A stretch of 64,000 nucleotides of DNA from Pyrocephalus nanus (GCA_038380795.1 CM076259.1:98319739-98383738); one strand, 5' to 3'. Shown: positions 49,701-63,795, numbered from the stretch's first letter. The notes: generated by a model from the sequence alone, not told the origin. Made by a program: numbers and translations.

Positions 49701-52700
49701 TCAATTCATCTCCAACTCCACCATGCAGGATTGCCCCACCACATGAACAGAAGAGTTTCAATCTCAACCTGCCTCCCTTGGAGTCACCCTGTAGCTGCAT
49801 CTGGATCTCAAAGAACCGCTTACGGCAATAAATGTTTGCACACAAAACACAGGAAACACAGTTCACAAGAAGAAAAATGCAGCAGCAACGGGGGAAGAAA
49901 AATCTCATTTCCACAAGAGATTACTCGGTAAAAAATTAAAGAAAGCAAAGATGGAGGAAGACAAAACACACACACAAAAAAAGAAGGGAACAGTATTGGT
50001 GTGGGAAATGGGAACAATAAGCAGCATTGGACAGACAAAACTTTGAATACTGATTAAAAAGTTACTAACCTTTCAGCACAAGCAGGACCAAGAACACTGA
50101 ATTCAAGTGGAAACAGCTTAATCTGTTCTTAGAGCTAATTTGCAAATTAAGACCACAGTGATAGCCTTCATTTGTTTCTGAGAACCAAACTGAGACTTTT
50201 AGAGAAATGAGAATCAGGAAGCGGCATCAGAAAAAGGAAGATACAAAACTGGTCCATTTGAATAAAACTAGAAAAAAATCTGAGGTAAGAGCCCTCTGCA
50301 TGTAGGCCAGCAGATCTGAAGGGCACCCAAAACCCTGCATATCAACATTTTGAGGGACCTCTGCATCTTCTTACCTGTTATATTACCATGAGTAGACTTT
50401 CAAGGCTGAAAATGATAACTCAGAGCCACAGTCCACTGGGAAGCACATTGGGACATTAAGCATTTGCAAACACAAGAAATGTGTATCTTTGACTCTATGC
50501 TTCTGAAAACCTGTCTCCTAAGATGAAGATTTTGTAAGAGCAAGTCCACTGTCATGTACTTGTACATGTACTACCACCTTGCAATGACTTCTAGCTGTCA
50601 TTTATGATTTCAGAAAGGTCCAGGTTTTTTTATTACCCTGACAAAAGACATGAAGCAACAAGAGCATAAGAGCAAACAATCTTTTTCCTTCACAAATAGT
50701 CCACTTCTATAAAAAGACAGCCCACTATTCTGATGTCACTTGTTCCAGAATTCCTTCCCCATGTATTTACCACTTTTAAATTTTAAATGCAGCATTACCC
50801 AATTCACTAGCTCCCACCTGACAGAGAATTATTCCCTCATTTCCTCACATATAAATAGGGAAAAACAAAAGATAATCTCAACTGACCATAATGCAACATA
50901 CCCACTAGCTTTGCATTCCTTTCTCAGACAAAGTTCCACACCTGGATTTAAGCCCTATTCCCTCACCTTTACCTTTGCTATACAGCCTTTCATGAAGGAA
51001 GAAAGCATACAGGCATAACACGGAGCAGACAACTTGAGGAAAATCACCTGCATCTTCCTGCTGAGATCCTTTTTCTTCCTACAGCTACTGACTTACTGCT
51101 GGGGAAAAGGGTAACCCCTATAAATACACAACATATTTGGCATAGGGCACTGCTGGAAATCAAGGCAGAGATAAGCAGTGTCTGAAAAAAATCTTTTTTC
51201 TTTAGCCACAGCCAACTGGCTTTTGCAAGCCAATTAACTAGGAAAAAAAAAATACCATAAGAGACTGGGAGAGACAAACTGAGAAAGAAAACCAAGAGGG
51301 AAAAGAATGACAAAAGAACTAGTGGAAACCTCCAGCAGATTGCAGGGTACATCACATTACCAACTTGCAATCTGAGAGAAGATGGAGGAGTTTCCTAAAG
51401 TACAGATAAAAGTTGGGCTGAGAGTGTGAGACGTATTGAATAATGCAGTAGAAACAAGTGGAAAAAGTAGATGAAACTTTGGGAAAGCAAAGGCAAACTG
51501 GTGTAAAGCAAAGAATAAACAAAGAAGGAGAACTTAATAAATGAAGATGAAAATCAATGTGATACCACATGAAATTAACTGAAATTCATCTAGAAAGCAA
51601 AACAGTTATTTCCCCTAAGGGATTAATATCTCTGTTTCTCTTGATACAAGTTCACATGCAAAGATTATTTATTATTGTTGCCTAAAAATTCCAGTGAAGT
51701 AAAGTATTCTCAAGTCCAAAACATCCATGGGAAATGTCTCTTCTTGACAGCTAAACCAACCAAATCAGTAGTTTCAAATATCATAACATGACGAAAAAGA
51801 ACAGCATGAATTGTCTCAGGTATTTTTTTTCATCACTTCCATTCTACCATCAAAGCCATGTAAAATGACTGAAAAACATTCTCTGAAAAACAACACAGTT
51901 AAGAATTTTTTGGGGGGCCCACAGGGATTCCCAGCAGCTCAGAGCTGTTTGCGGAATGCAGCTACCCTGGGAGGCTTCAATCTCTTAGCCAAGCAGGAGC
52001 AAAGGGATCCCATCGGATCCTAACTGTCCACAGATAACGATGCCAGCATTAAAATCAATCAGAAAATGTTCTCCTGGGAGAAGTATTGTGCCATTAGCCT
52101 GAATGAGTCTGCATGTTATCATATGTTAAAGAGTGGAAAATTTCCACAGAACTTAAAAACCTAGTGCTTATAGTCCATTTAGATCCCTGTAAAGTGATTA
52201 GGTCCTTGATTAATGAACAGAGAGGAATGATTTTGAAGACCTCTGAGGTACAAATCACTCCCCTGCAGCTGAGAAAGAGAGCAGCCCACAGTTAGAACAA
52301 ACACTGAAGAGCCCAACTGGAACTTACTGCTTTGAAAGAGGCAATTAGTAGACCCTGACTGCAAGGTCAGCCACCCTCTTGATTCCTCCCATCGTAAAGG
52401 TTCCCCTCCCAAACCTGCCCAACCATGCAGGAAGCCCAGAAGACAGCAATGTTCCATGTATGTGCAATATCTCTACAAAGAGAACCACTAGTAAGAGTAG
52501 GAACACGGAGATTGCTACACAAAGGCTCTTCTTTCATGACTTAGTCTTCTGTGCCTGTACAATGAGTGTTATTTTAGACCTAAGTGAGCTTCTCCTTAAG
52601 TTAATGGTTATGAACACACAATGATCAAAAAGCATGCCTGCTATTATTATCAGATCATATTTTCTCTCACATCTAGTTATGCAAAGCACAAACTTTGATC

Positions 52701-52847
52701 TAAGTTAAACACAGTACCCAGGAAAATGATTTTAATAGTAAAGCCTAAACGGAGGGGGCAGAAGAGATCAGAAACATGAAGCACGAGGTTGAGGAAGGAA
52801 CAGGAAATTCACACCTGTAGGTGGAATTCCTCTGGCCCTCGTGAATG

Positions 52848-52876
52848 TCAAGGGGTGTTGGTCAAGCTCCCCTTGA
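52848..52876. repeat. Small inverted repeat
   Basis: TCAAGGGG (52848-52855) and CCCCTTGA (52869-52876) form a perfect 8-bp stem around a 13-nt loop. It is short and probably incidental. Confidence 0.7.
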
Positions 52877-55800
52877 TCATATTTTGCAGAGACACGTAAG
52901 GTGCTTCTTTCTTTCCTGAGCAGCCCAGGATGTGGGCACCCCAGCCATTTAAATAGTGTCTTCCTTTATCTTCTTCTACAGATGCTTTGGCAAGATAAAA
53001 CTAGTGTCGTTCAAGCATCCATAAAATGAGAGAGGAGCCTTCCAGAGAAGAAATGGGGCAAGAAGAAAAGTTAGTTCACATTACAACCCACAAACGAAGA
53101 CAGGTAAATTAATATCATCATTCCTCCTCAGTACAGGGCAAGATTTGACTAATAAGACTCCCACTCAGTTATCACTTTTTTTTCTCTTTGGAACTGGAAC
53201 AAATATGTTCTGTGCCTTACTAAACTCTTGTAATAAACATACACCTCTCTCATCAGAATATGGATATCATTATCTCAGTAGTATTTCTGGCTTGGTGTAA
53301 AATGCTAATCTATATTGATAAGAGAAATGTACATATTGCTGTCATCTTCAAAGCACCACACAAATAATAATTACCTGATCAATGAACACTGCACTGGGGA
53401 GTGATAACATGGGATTAATGTGTTCATAGGTACATAGGCAGCTGATGTGTATGGTCAGTGTTTAATTTATGTGCCTGATTTCACCTTCCAAGAAAGGCTG
53501 CTCCCTTAAGGCAGGTCATCTGTCTGCCTGCAAGGGAAGGGTGAGAACCAGGAAGCAGCTGCTGACTCGGCGCCAAACCCTGCCTGACAGTGGAAAAAGC
53601 GGCTTCAGAAAAGCCTGGAAAGGTCCCAAAGCCTCCACACCTCTTGAGCCAAGTGAAGAGAGGGAGAGAAAACTTTACAAGTTAGGCAGGATAACGCCGG
53701 AGGTGGCTGACATTTCAAACAATAGCATACTAAATTGGAAAAGTAAACCTTAGGACACAAAACAGGTCTGAGGCAACTCTGTGACAGTCATGCTAAAATT
53801 TTATTTTGCACTACAGCATCTTGCAAGCATCCAGAGGAAGACTGGAGATGGGCAGGAGAGGACCCAAGTTTTCCCCTCTCAAGCCATAATGCATCATCCC
53901 AAGTGTTCAGGCTGTCAGAGACAAAGAAATCCATTAGCCATGGCACCATCTCAGCCAATGTGCCAGATTTATTATCATTCTGAGAATTTGATAATCTGTC
54001 TGATAAGATCCCAAAAGGTAACAAATGCAGGCAATGCAGCCCTATCTCTACGGATAAGCAGCTCCAGTCATTACATCCCTGTCAGCATAACTATGGCTTG
54101 AAATGGATGATCCATGAGTGGCCAGTCTTAAACCACAATAAGACTAAGTTAATAAGCCTCTAGATTGACAACATCCATAACAAATCAAGATTTTCTTTGT
54201 AATCCCATTAACTGAGAGCTTTCCAGTTTATCTTTCCCCAACCCACCACAGCCATCTCCTCTTTCCAACCACAGCTTGCTTATCCATTTCTGAGGTCCAA
54301 TCTGAGCAGGCAGGCCACTCCACTGACAAGCACCTGTTTCGTAACAGCAAGGTAAGTGCACAGGATTATTATCTAGCTGTAAAACCCTTGTCGGTGAAAG
54401 CTCCTGCACATTTACTACCAGAAAAAAAATCCTCACCAGTTTCTGTTTTCAATTGATCTCCTCCGACATAACATGCCTATTAGCAAGGTTTAACAATAAG
54501 CAAATAGTAAAGTTTAATTTGATCTAAAGATAAGCTAAACAAGTTAGGTAGGGTGACCATCACCATGAAGGACATGCTGTTACTATTCAGTAAAAAACAA
54601 ATCACTGACAACTACACTGACAACTAGCAGGCCATGTTCCCCCAAACTACTTTCATTTCCAGGCTGAGATGCTCTGTGTTGTACATGCTGGGAAGAGAAG
54701 ATCAGTCTTTGATACCAGTATCTCCCAGCTTGTTTTCCTCCAGCCCAGGACAGCTTGCCAAGGGAACCTACACAGCACAACTTTCTCAACAGAACAACTT
54801 TCCTGCTTCAGAAACAGGGCAGCTTTGACCCACACACACCAGAAGAGGAATCTCACTGCAAGTAGCATAGGCTTTTCCCTTGCTTCTGCAGAAAAATCAA
54901 TGCCCTGGCAGTATGGAAGCACTCAAAAGTTGAGGGCTGCTACGCTCTGTTGCAGCCTGGCTTGATTTTCACCTCTGAAGAAGTTACCACCCAAATCAAT
55001 CATGAGTTCATAACAGTATGATAAAGTAATAGTTACTTTGGGGGAAAAACTAGTATTTTGACAATGTGTCAGAATTTGGCTTTTCTAACACAGTCCATGG
55101 CACACCCATCTAGGAATGGTTGAAAAAATCACTGCTATTCTTCCACAACTTGCGTTATAACTTTGCACTTTCAAATTTAGGTGGCAGAAGCTGGGTTTGA
55201 GCTTTAAAAGTACATTTGTTGCTGCTCCTATCCTTACTTTGCTAATACAATTCCCAATTAATAAGTGTCAACACCAGCTTCTCCTAACATAGGTGTTGCA
55301 TATTCTTAAATAAATGGATATACAGCCATATAACCACCCAGGCCACACACAGCAGCGAGAGCTATGTAAATTCTTTCACTCTGAGGCTTCATGTGTGCAA
55401 AGTTCAGACCCCTCGTCACCACCACACCACACAGGCAAGGTGGTAGTGATAAACCCACTGCTTGGCCACAATACATGGGAAAGAGCAGAAATACAAAACA
55501 GGATGAAAGACTTGTCAAACCTGGGAATGTAAACAAGCACAGCTGTAAAGAAGTGACAGCCCCTACACAAGTGCTGCTGTTACATTAGATGTTAAACACA
55601 CCTCCTTGTAAAACTGCATGTAACTATCAATATTCCTGGCAATGCAGATTATATAAATACTTAGAAACAAAGGCCAGGCCTCACTGAAAGCTCTCCAAAT
55701 GTCTTTGGGTTAAGAAATACTGCAGCCCTTTGTGCTGCAAGGTTGGACTCGCATTTAACACTCAGCGATATCATATATCAAAGAGAGCTTCTTCCTTCAA

Positions 55801-56399
55801 AGAGCCGAGTGCCTGTCTTAGAAAGCTACCAGAACTTCTTTCCTTCTTTTTTTGGCAATCCCATATGACCAAAAGTTATCATAAGCAGACATTAGGCAAC
55901 AGAAATAACACTCCATAACTCTCCATATACTGGGCCATGTCCTGGGTAACAAGACCTACTCCAACTGGTCCAAACAAGGCTGGAGCTGTCAGAAGTATCA
56001 CTCTCAGACTATGACCACAGCTGATTCAACAAATTCAAACCTAACTCCTTTTAGCAGAGCATCAATTATTCGATAACAAAACTCAACATATCTCAGTCAC
56101 CCCTTATCTGCAGCTAACTCTCTAACTACACTCTTACGTAAGGCTACAGTTTTCTCATTGACTCCCCAGGTTTCACACAAGAGCTTTCTCCAGAGGCTCT
56201 GGCGATACAGCGCCATGCTCTGGCATCCCAGGCTTAATTCCCACATACCAGGCACCCCCCTCATATCTCTGTCAGGAGCCCCATGTAGGAGGATGGCCAC
56301 AGTGCAACTCTGATGTTGCCAAGGTGGTATTTCTTCATAGGATGAGATCAAGGGATGCTCAAGGGTGTCCTCGGAAAATGCACATCCTCCTTGCAGCAG

Positions 56400-56720
56400 C
56401 CTCACACTGTGACCTCTGCGTCAGCTGCACGATAAGGAGCCCACTGCAAGAAGCGCCACTTTTTAGGTAAAGAACTGATTAGGAAGGGGTTGTATCAGCA
56501 GTGAATGCCCGGGAGAAGCCCCGCCCAAGGTCTGCAGAGCATTTCCTCAGCGTGTTCCTGAGCCTTCCCAGCCTGGCAGCATTTGCACTGACACCTCCAG
56601 CATCGCCTCCCAAGCGCTGACTCAGCTCCCTCCCTCTCCTGCCGGCGGAGGGTTTAGCATCTCTCTTTGATGTTAGGCTCAGACTTGGACAGGATAGCCT
56701 GCACGGTGCCAGCCAGGAGA
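56400..56720. promoter_or_regulatory. GC/CpG-richer patch with GC box and MARE/AP-1-like site
   Basis: This stretch has visibly more CpG and GC than the surrounding intron. It holds a GC box, CCCCGCCC at 56519-56526, and the palindromic element GCTGACTCAGC at 56616-56626. The latter is the exact core of a Maf recognition element and contains an AP-1 TGACTCA. It could be an enhancer or an alternative promoter of ARHGAP6. The minus strand is open for 98 codons (56775-56482), but that frame has no recognisable domain and probably reflects composition. Confidence 0.4.
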
Positions 56721-59700
56721 CATCTCTTCTAGTTCGTGCTCTTATGTTCACTGCTACAAATCCTACAAATTGCACAATCTCCCTGCTTTTGCTTTTGTTT
56801 TGTTTTGAATATAACCTATTTACCCCTAAATTTCAATCGGTGCCTTTAAGGATGCACTAGAACAAAACTACAGCATGGAAACCCGGTCATATCTACAAGT
56901 TTTATACGTATCTCCACAGGCATTACATGACCTTGATAATTGAGTAAAATCAGTAGAACCTGAATCAGATTTTCCTTCTACCTTATAAAATGCAGTGGTA
57001 TCTCAGGTAAGCTTGTGCATCTACCTTAGAGAAAAGACAAGGGCATTGGAAAAAAAAAATCCTATCATAACAATGTGAATCTGAGCCAGGTCAGTTTTCT
57101 TTTCAAAGACGTAGAATTCTGCTTGCTAAATTTAATGTTTGTGGATAATTTTGCATATGGAGCCTCCCACTTACTAACAGCTGAGCACCTGTTTTCATTA
57201 AAGAACAAAAGAGAACCATTTGCTGGAAAACATGGAACTATACTGTTAAATTTTCCAAATGACAGTTTTCTATCTTTAAAAAATGCTGCTTTTTGACAAT
57301 AAAATACTATCATCATTTGTATAAACTGGGCTTCAGTTCAACTCCTTTCGTCTGCAATTCCATCAATATGAAGGCAGAAAATTCTTTGGTTTAATGCTTT
57401 TGAATACTTCATAGTAGCTATTTCTAACCATTTTTCAAAAAATCACTTTCAAGACAATTGCGAATAACTTCCTGTCATTTTTGATCTGGGGGAAAAAATA
57501 AATAAAAAGAGAATAGTGCTTTTCCTTAAAGTTTTATAGGAAAAAAAATGCACGTGTAAAATCCATGCCTGAAAGGCTTTTAAATAACACTAGCTTAGGT
57601 TACTAAATTGAACTGGATAAGATTCTTCTGAATATCCTCATACTATTTGTCACAACCTTCCTAAATTTTTTACTGATGCCAGTGATGACCAATTAGTCTT
57701 ACAAACCGCAAGTAACCTGCTTTTGCTTTGAGATTATACCATTTCTTCTGGTGAGAAAATTCAGTTTATTTAAAGAAAAGTCTGAAGTGATTGTCTAAAT
57801 GAGACACATATTCCAATCACTTAGCAGATCTCAAAGTTTAGTTGTTCAGACCATTTACAAAAGTGTGCTGCGTCCTACAGCTGCTGGCAGCATTGGCACA
57901 CACCAGCTGAGTGCCCATGAATCAAAGACCCAAGAATTGTATAAAAAACCAATAGCATACCTAGCTTTGGAAAAAGGGGAAAAAAATCAAATAAATACCT
58001 GCATGTTCTTCCATGCTAGAGCATAATTAACTGGGAGGCTGATCTGAAACACAGTTAAATACAGCTGAGAGGAGAAACCCTTAACTTTAAAGGTATGGGA
58101 GGATTGCATACTGCGTCATTTCTCCCTGACCATAACATTTTCTCAACAATTTTTTACCTATTTTGAAACAAGCATTAATATGTTAGCAATTTCTGTTACA
58201 TATAGTTCTTCATAACACAGGCATCCTTATCTGCTTCCAAGAAAATCACTCCACAATTCACTAACAATTCAGTGGAGCTGAAAGACTTCCATCTCGTGTG
58301 ACCTAAAGAGCAGAAACAACACACACTGATCGAGTGCAAGTTCTGTTGGTGTCCCTCTACAAACACTGAGCTATTTGGTAGGCACAGGATGCCATGGAAG
58401 GGATGAGAGCCAGCCTAGAAGTCCAGATGGAAATGAAGAAAAGTATTTCAAGTATCTGAATCAATCAATTTGACAAGAAAACAAGAAGAAGATGGGCAGC
58501 AGTTGGAATAGCACAGGCTTCTTAAAATGAGAGATGAAAGCAAGCTTGTCTCACTGAGGGAAAGATAGTGAGACATAAAGGAGAATCTTGGAGCCCAAAG
58601 GAGTGAGATTAAAAGAGATTTGAAAATGGGGTTGTGTCACTGGGGCAAGAGAATGAGAGAAAGAAAATTGAACCATCTCGAGGTCTGGGGAAGGATGCAG
58701 GAGAAGAGTGCTGTGTAGGAGGAAGAAAACCACAGACAGGATGCTATGGGGAGGAAGACATTCATGTCACAGATTTCAGTGTTGCGAATTTCTAATAAAT
58801 ACTGGTCATTAACACATGATATCTAAAAAGAGATCTTTTTGTCAGTCTTCTCTTTACTTCAATTACTTCAGTTTTTTCTCATCTCACATGAATCCACATA
58901 ATGGCTCACCGAATGCAAGAAGGCAGTAACTAGTCCTCTACTAATATTTAAAATGCATAAAATTGGTAGCAAGAGTTTATTACTTTCTCATCCATGAAAA
59001 AAATGTGTGCATGCTTCATGCACTGCTTCTGAGCAACTCAAGATCATTGAACTTATTCCAGCTAAATACCTCAGTGTCATTCACTTGAAAACTGGCTCTT
59101 AGTTCAGTCATAATTTTTAGTAAATGCCCAGTGTAAAGTTGCCATGAATTGTACTGAAGGTAATTTAATTTTTTTTTCAAACTGCAAAATGAAACACAAG
59201 ATTCAAACCTACAAACCTGAGACCTATGGTTAGGAGTGGTTAATGCTCAAAATACTAGCAAGGACATCTGTAAAATAAATTTTAGTTCTAAAGAGCTGGG
59301 TAAACTTGTTTGGTTCATGGAAACGGGGCTTTAAAACTTGTGTCAGAGCTGCAAAAATCTGTCTTTAGGTTCTAAAATTGTTCATATTTATGATTAGTTT
59401 ACAACTATGCTTAATGGTTTAATATCTACTCTCTAATTAAAATCAGTAGCCTTAGGTCAGAATTAATTCCAATCTTGCATAAAGAACCCAAGGGGGAGGC
59501 AAAGTGCTATATAAGTGATCCTTTGCAACCTAAGACTTCCAGTGAGATTTCAAAGAACAAGAGTATTAGCCAAATGCTCCTCCCCTAATATACAGCTGTA
59601 AAATGCTCCCAAATTTCACTAGTAAAACTCAAACTACCACTAAATTAAAATATGTAACCTTAAATTAGTGTATGAACACTCAGGTTAGACACTTTTTTGA

Positions 59701-60653
59701 ATATTAAAAGTGAGTGTCTGTATGCTCTGCAATGTGATGTGTGTTTTCTGCTCATGTCTCATTACTCCCAGATGTTAGCAGCCAGTTGGGTCCTAAAGAA
59801 TAAGAAGTGTTTAAGTCTCTCCCTGGACAGAAGTTTTTGAATAATATCTAAGCCAGCATTGCTTCTGCAACACTGCTGCAGAGAAAGCCAGGAGAATTCC
59901 CCTCTTGCCACAAGTTTGCATCATTTTTCATTTACTCTATAATACATCACCATTCCTCCATTAAAAAAGAACTCCACGGTAACCAAAGAGAGTTTAAAAA
60001 ACTTTGCAAAAAAATAATCATAGCTGGGAGGAAGGGAGAGGATGAGAAGAAAGGAAGCTATGAGATGAGAAAGGCTTGTCCTAGTAACATCCACATCTAA
60101 CAAAAATTTCTTCAGGCAGAACAAGGAGTGCATTTGTCCCTTGAGAAGTATACTTTTCAGAGATGCTTGAATCCCTGCTTTCTGTTATGTAAATAATTTC
60201 TTCTGTGCTGTCTCTGTAAAGATCATGCAGTCTTGCAAATGAGACTGAGCTGGGCAAACACAGAGCCATTTCTCAGCCGAAGTCATAAATTACTTATTGT
60301 TTTAATATACTGGAAAATTGGCAGGAAGCGGGGGAAGGTACGACAGTTACACAAGACTTTATACCATCACTTATCCTTGCCTTTCATTAAAAAACCGTTG
60401 GTTGCTGTAGCAACTGTCAAACCACACTCTGGTTCCTCTTCCTCCAAGATACAGAACTTCTCCAAAACACTCACACATAACACAGCCCTCCACCATCCAA
60501 AGGACAGCTTTCTGGCACTTCTGCATTGTTTAGAAAGAAAGAGGCTCTCCAATGAGCTGACAAATCCCTAGCAGGTCTTTTTCTCCAAGGAACGCTTCCG
60601 TAAAGACACTTTCTTAAAATCCTTACAATGCTTACTTTTTTCTCATACTTCTA

Positions 60654-60700
60654 CCCTCTTTTTTTCCCCTCCTCTTTCTTTTTTTCCCCCTTCTTTCTCT
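60654..60700. repeat. 47-nt pure pyrimidine tract
   Basis: Uninterrupted C/T on the plus strand (purine on the ARHGAP6 sense strand), made of T-runs separated by CCCC/CCCCC blocks. It is low-complexity sequence capable of unusual DNA structure. Confidence 0.9.
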
Positions 60701-61042
60701 GCATTAGAGAATGTCCATGCAGCTTATTTCACCATTACATCTTCCAGCATTACACAAAATGCCTACCAATCTGTCAGACGTCCCTCCCTCTCTCATTCCT
60801 TTCCTCACAGGAAAGGCAAAAGTAATAGGGACAATGTCATGTAACACATCTTACTTTTCCTGACCTAGAGATGCTGCAAAGTCAAAGACAGGTCTCCTAC
60901 CCAACACCTAAAGAGACAATCCCTCTCCACAACCACCACTTCTCAGTCATTCCCAGGGAATCCCTGTTCTGTCACCACGGAGAACAAGCCTCTTCTCACC
61001 GGCTGAAGTTCTACTCAACAGAGCAGATTTGAACAGGCTACA

Positions 61043-61086
61043 GAAACAAGCAAACAAACAAACAAACAAAAACAAAACAAAAAAAC
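61043..61086. repeat. (CAAA)n microsatellite
   Basis: Tandem CAAA units (at least five in a row), degrading into AAAACA/poly(A). Confidence 0.92.
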
Positions 61087-62849
61087 AGAGATAGGAAAAC
61101 ATTAGCATGAAGAGAACCCTTGAAAAAGCTCTGTCAGAAATGGGACAAAATCACACACTACTGAAGAAAATGTCATGAGAAAGTGAAAACATACTCCTCC
61201 CCTTTGTGCAGCATGCCAATATTAATGATAAGCAAAGATCCCTGGGAAGCTCTTACATGTTCAAGGACACTAGCCAGGGCAGGATGTTTGCACAGTAAAA
61301 GAGAGGGCTTACCCACCTTCTTGCCTCCTTCAATCCCCAGCAGCTCCATTATATTTCTAACCAGAATATGATGCTTAAAAATTTTCATGCCTAAATTTTT
61401 TTTCTTTATTTTAGGAACTCTTAACGCAAACAAATCTGTTCTTGTATCTAATGGGATGACTATATTTTTAAATGCTGTCTAGAAACAAGACCATTGTAGT
61501 ATCGCACAGACTGTATTCAGGAATATGCACAAATTCTACTCTTTCAAAACAATTTCATACTTGGATATATTTATCTTTTCCTATCATAGCAGCTTTATAA
61601 TGATTTTTCTGAAGTGTCTTGTAAAATGGGGGATTAGTGGTTCCACATAAAATTATGTTTTGTTCATCTAGAAAAATTTGAGCTTCCAGCCACTTCACCT
61701 TGCAGTTTTATTTCTTCAGTGACATAAGCATCACTTTCATTCCTTTCTAACTCACCCACTTGTTTCTCTGACAGGGCAAAAATGAACCGAAAACATGCAG
61801 TGCACTTTTACCTACAGCAGCAAAAAGCTCTTAGGCAGCTACGGGAGGACGGGTTCACGTGTGTGTCCATGCAAAATTAATTGCGAAGTAATATGCACAA
61901 GCATACCCCGAGAACAGCTTTCTGCAAGTTTACAGTGGAAACAGCTGCACACTGGCCCTGCTACATAGCATAAACAAGGTCACTTCACTACTGGGAGCAG
62001 TGACACACCACCACCAGTTTGAACCACCAAGCAAACAGCAATCATTCCCTGCAGGCAAGTGAGAAACACTCAGGGATGTCCTTACTCGCTCCAGCTCTGC
62101 CCACCAAGAGCAGTAGCTGATAAATAAGTATTGGTGGCTGCTCTATCAAAAAATCCCAAACTAGCCAATATGTCTTTTCCTGTACTTAAGATTGTTGGGC
62201 TGTATCAAATCATAGTCTAGGGTGTTTTTTTTCTATTATCCCTATGCAAAATGGTCCAATTTATGCAAATCTCTTCTGACAGGGCCAGCCACTGAGAAAG
62301 AGGCTTCTTAATATTCCCTTAAATAATTTCTCTATTATACAGCTTTATGTTACATGTTACTTTGTGAGTTGTATTACCTATTTTTACTGCTCCAATAGTT
62401 GTGAAGTTGATCTCACTTTCAGGACCACACCTATTTAATCTGAGTTCTTTTAGTTTAGAATTATAATGTACAATAAGCAGCTCTGCTTCCTCAAATACTA
62501 CTTTACTAAAAGTTGTTGCAAAGGGACACATGTTCAAGCCAAATTTTGCCCACATACAAATAAGGTGACACTTTAAAAACAGAAATTATAAAATGTGGAA
62601 CAGGATCTAACTTGGCTACAGACACAAATTTTTAAATACTTTAATGATTTTTAAAACTTCAGGTTTTTAACTTTAAAACATTTTCTCAGTCTGCCTCCAA
62701 ATAACGAAGTGAACCTGTTCCTTAGAACAAGCAAATATTTCATAACATTTTCTTCTGAGTTCTGCTTTAGTTACAAATAAAAACAGATTTCTTATCCCAT
62801 ATATCCCACTCCTGAAGCTGATTACTAGAAACTCAGCTCTCTTCAGATC

Positions 62850-63035
62850 AAAACCAAAAAAACCAACCAACCAACCAACCAACCAAAAACCCCACAAAAA
62901 CAGGAGAAACACAACACAACAAAACAAACAAACAAAAAAACAACAAACAAACCCAAACAAAACAAAAAATTACAAAAAAAAAAAAAAAAAAAGGGAAAAA
63001 AAAAAAGGGGGGACTGAGGGAGAGAGAAAGAAGCT
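62850..63035. repeat. Compound simple repeat: (AACC)n, (AAAC)n, poly(A), purine tract
   Basis: Six perfect AACC units (62861-62884) are followed by irregular AAAC/ACA repeats. A 19-nt poly(A) (62974-62992), another A-run, six G and a purine-only GGGAGAGAGAAAGAAG stretch come next. No retroelement body adjoins the poly(A), so it is probably replication-slippage sequence rather than an insertion tail. Confidence 0.9.
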
Positions 63036-63655
63036 CATACTCATTTCCCGAGACAGGAAGCCTGAGTGCATAAGGCCTGATAAGAGGAGGAAAAAAAAAA
63101 AAACCTCAAATGTCTGAGTCTAGTAGCTTGGCTACTTCTAAATACGTACCCGGATACAGCAAGTTTCTCCTTCCAAAAAAAAAGCATAATGAGTCATATA
63201 CTATAGCACAAACCCTTAGGGGTTTTTTTGTATTTTTGATTTTAAGTGTCTAAACAAAAAGTTTCATAGCAATAGAGAGAAATAAACAGCCTCAGGATAG
63301 TGCAAGAAATCTGAAACTAGGAGAAATTTTCCCATATGACCACTGTGATGACACCAAAAAAGCAAAGAAAGTCAATTTCTTGAGAAAGGATTTTTTTTAA
63401 CTTTCGTTCTTTCAATTTTTATTCTCTCCATTTACATGAGGAGCTACAGTTCCTTAAAAGTGATTTGTGTACTGCAACTGCACAAAAACATTCTACTCAA
63501 TCTCCTTCAAATGCAGTTTGTAAATCTCCTTTTCCACCCACAAAAAAACCCACAAAGCCCTCACCTCCTTTGCCAATTTAAAGATTTTTAGAGTAAAGAA
63601 AATAATTTTGCGGATATCAACTACCATTAGAATATAGAGGTCTCCAGAATTAAAA

Positions 63656-63673
63656 AACAAACAAACAAACAAA
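63656..63673. repeat. (AAAC)n microsatellite
   Basis: Four to five AAAC units, passing into an A-rich run. Confidence 0.85.
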
Positions 63674-63721
63674 TAAAAAAACCCCACACCCAAAAAGCCC
63701 CGTTTTGTTTAAAGTGCAGTT

Positions 63722-63795
63722 TAATCACATTATAATAATAATGTGATTATTATATTTTATACATTATTATAATATACATTTATACATTATTATAA
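63722..63795. repeat. AT-rich palindromic (ATT/AAT)n repeat
   Basis: AATCACATTA (63722-63731) and TAATGTGATT (63738-63747) form a perfect 10-bp inverted repeat around TAATAA. It is followed by further TTATTATAAT and ACATTATTATAATA units. The sequence can form cruciforms or hairpins and probably arose by slippage. Confidence 0.75.

Noticed and set aside
53469..53753. 94-codon Lys/Arg-rich open frame on the plus strand
   Set aside because: No homology recognised, no upstream promoter or splice sites; treated as a chance frame.
56482..56775. 98-codon Arg/Ala-rich open frame on the minus strand
   Set aside because: Coincides with the GC-richer patch; the composition alone removes stop codons. 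No family recognised.
62974..62992. Poly(A) run as a retrotransposed gene copy tail
   Set aside because: No coding or mRNA-like sequence precedes it on either strand and no target-site duplication is visible; it sits in a simple-repeat cluster.
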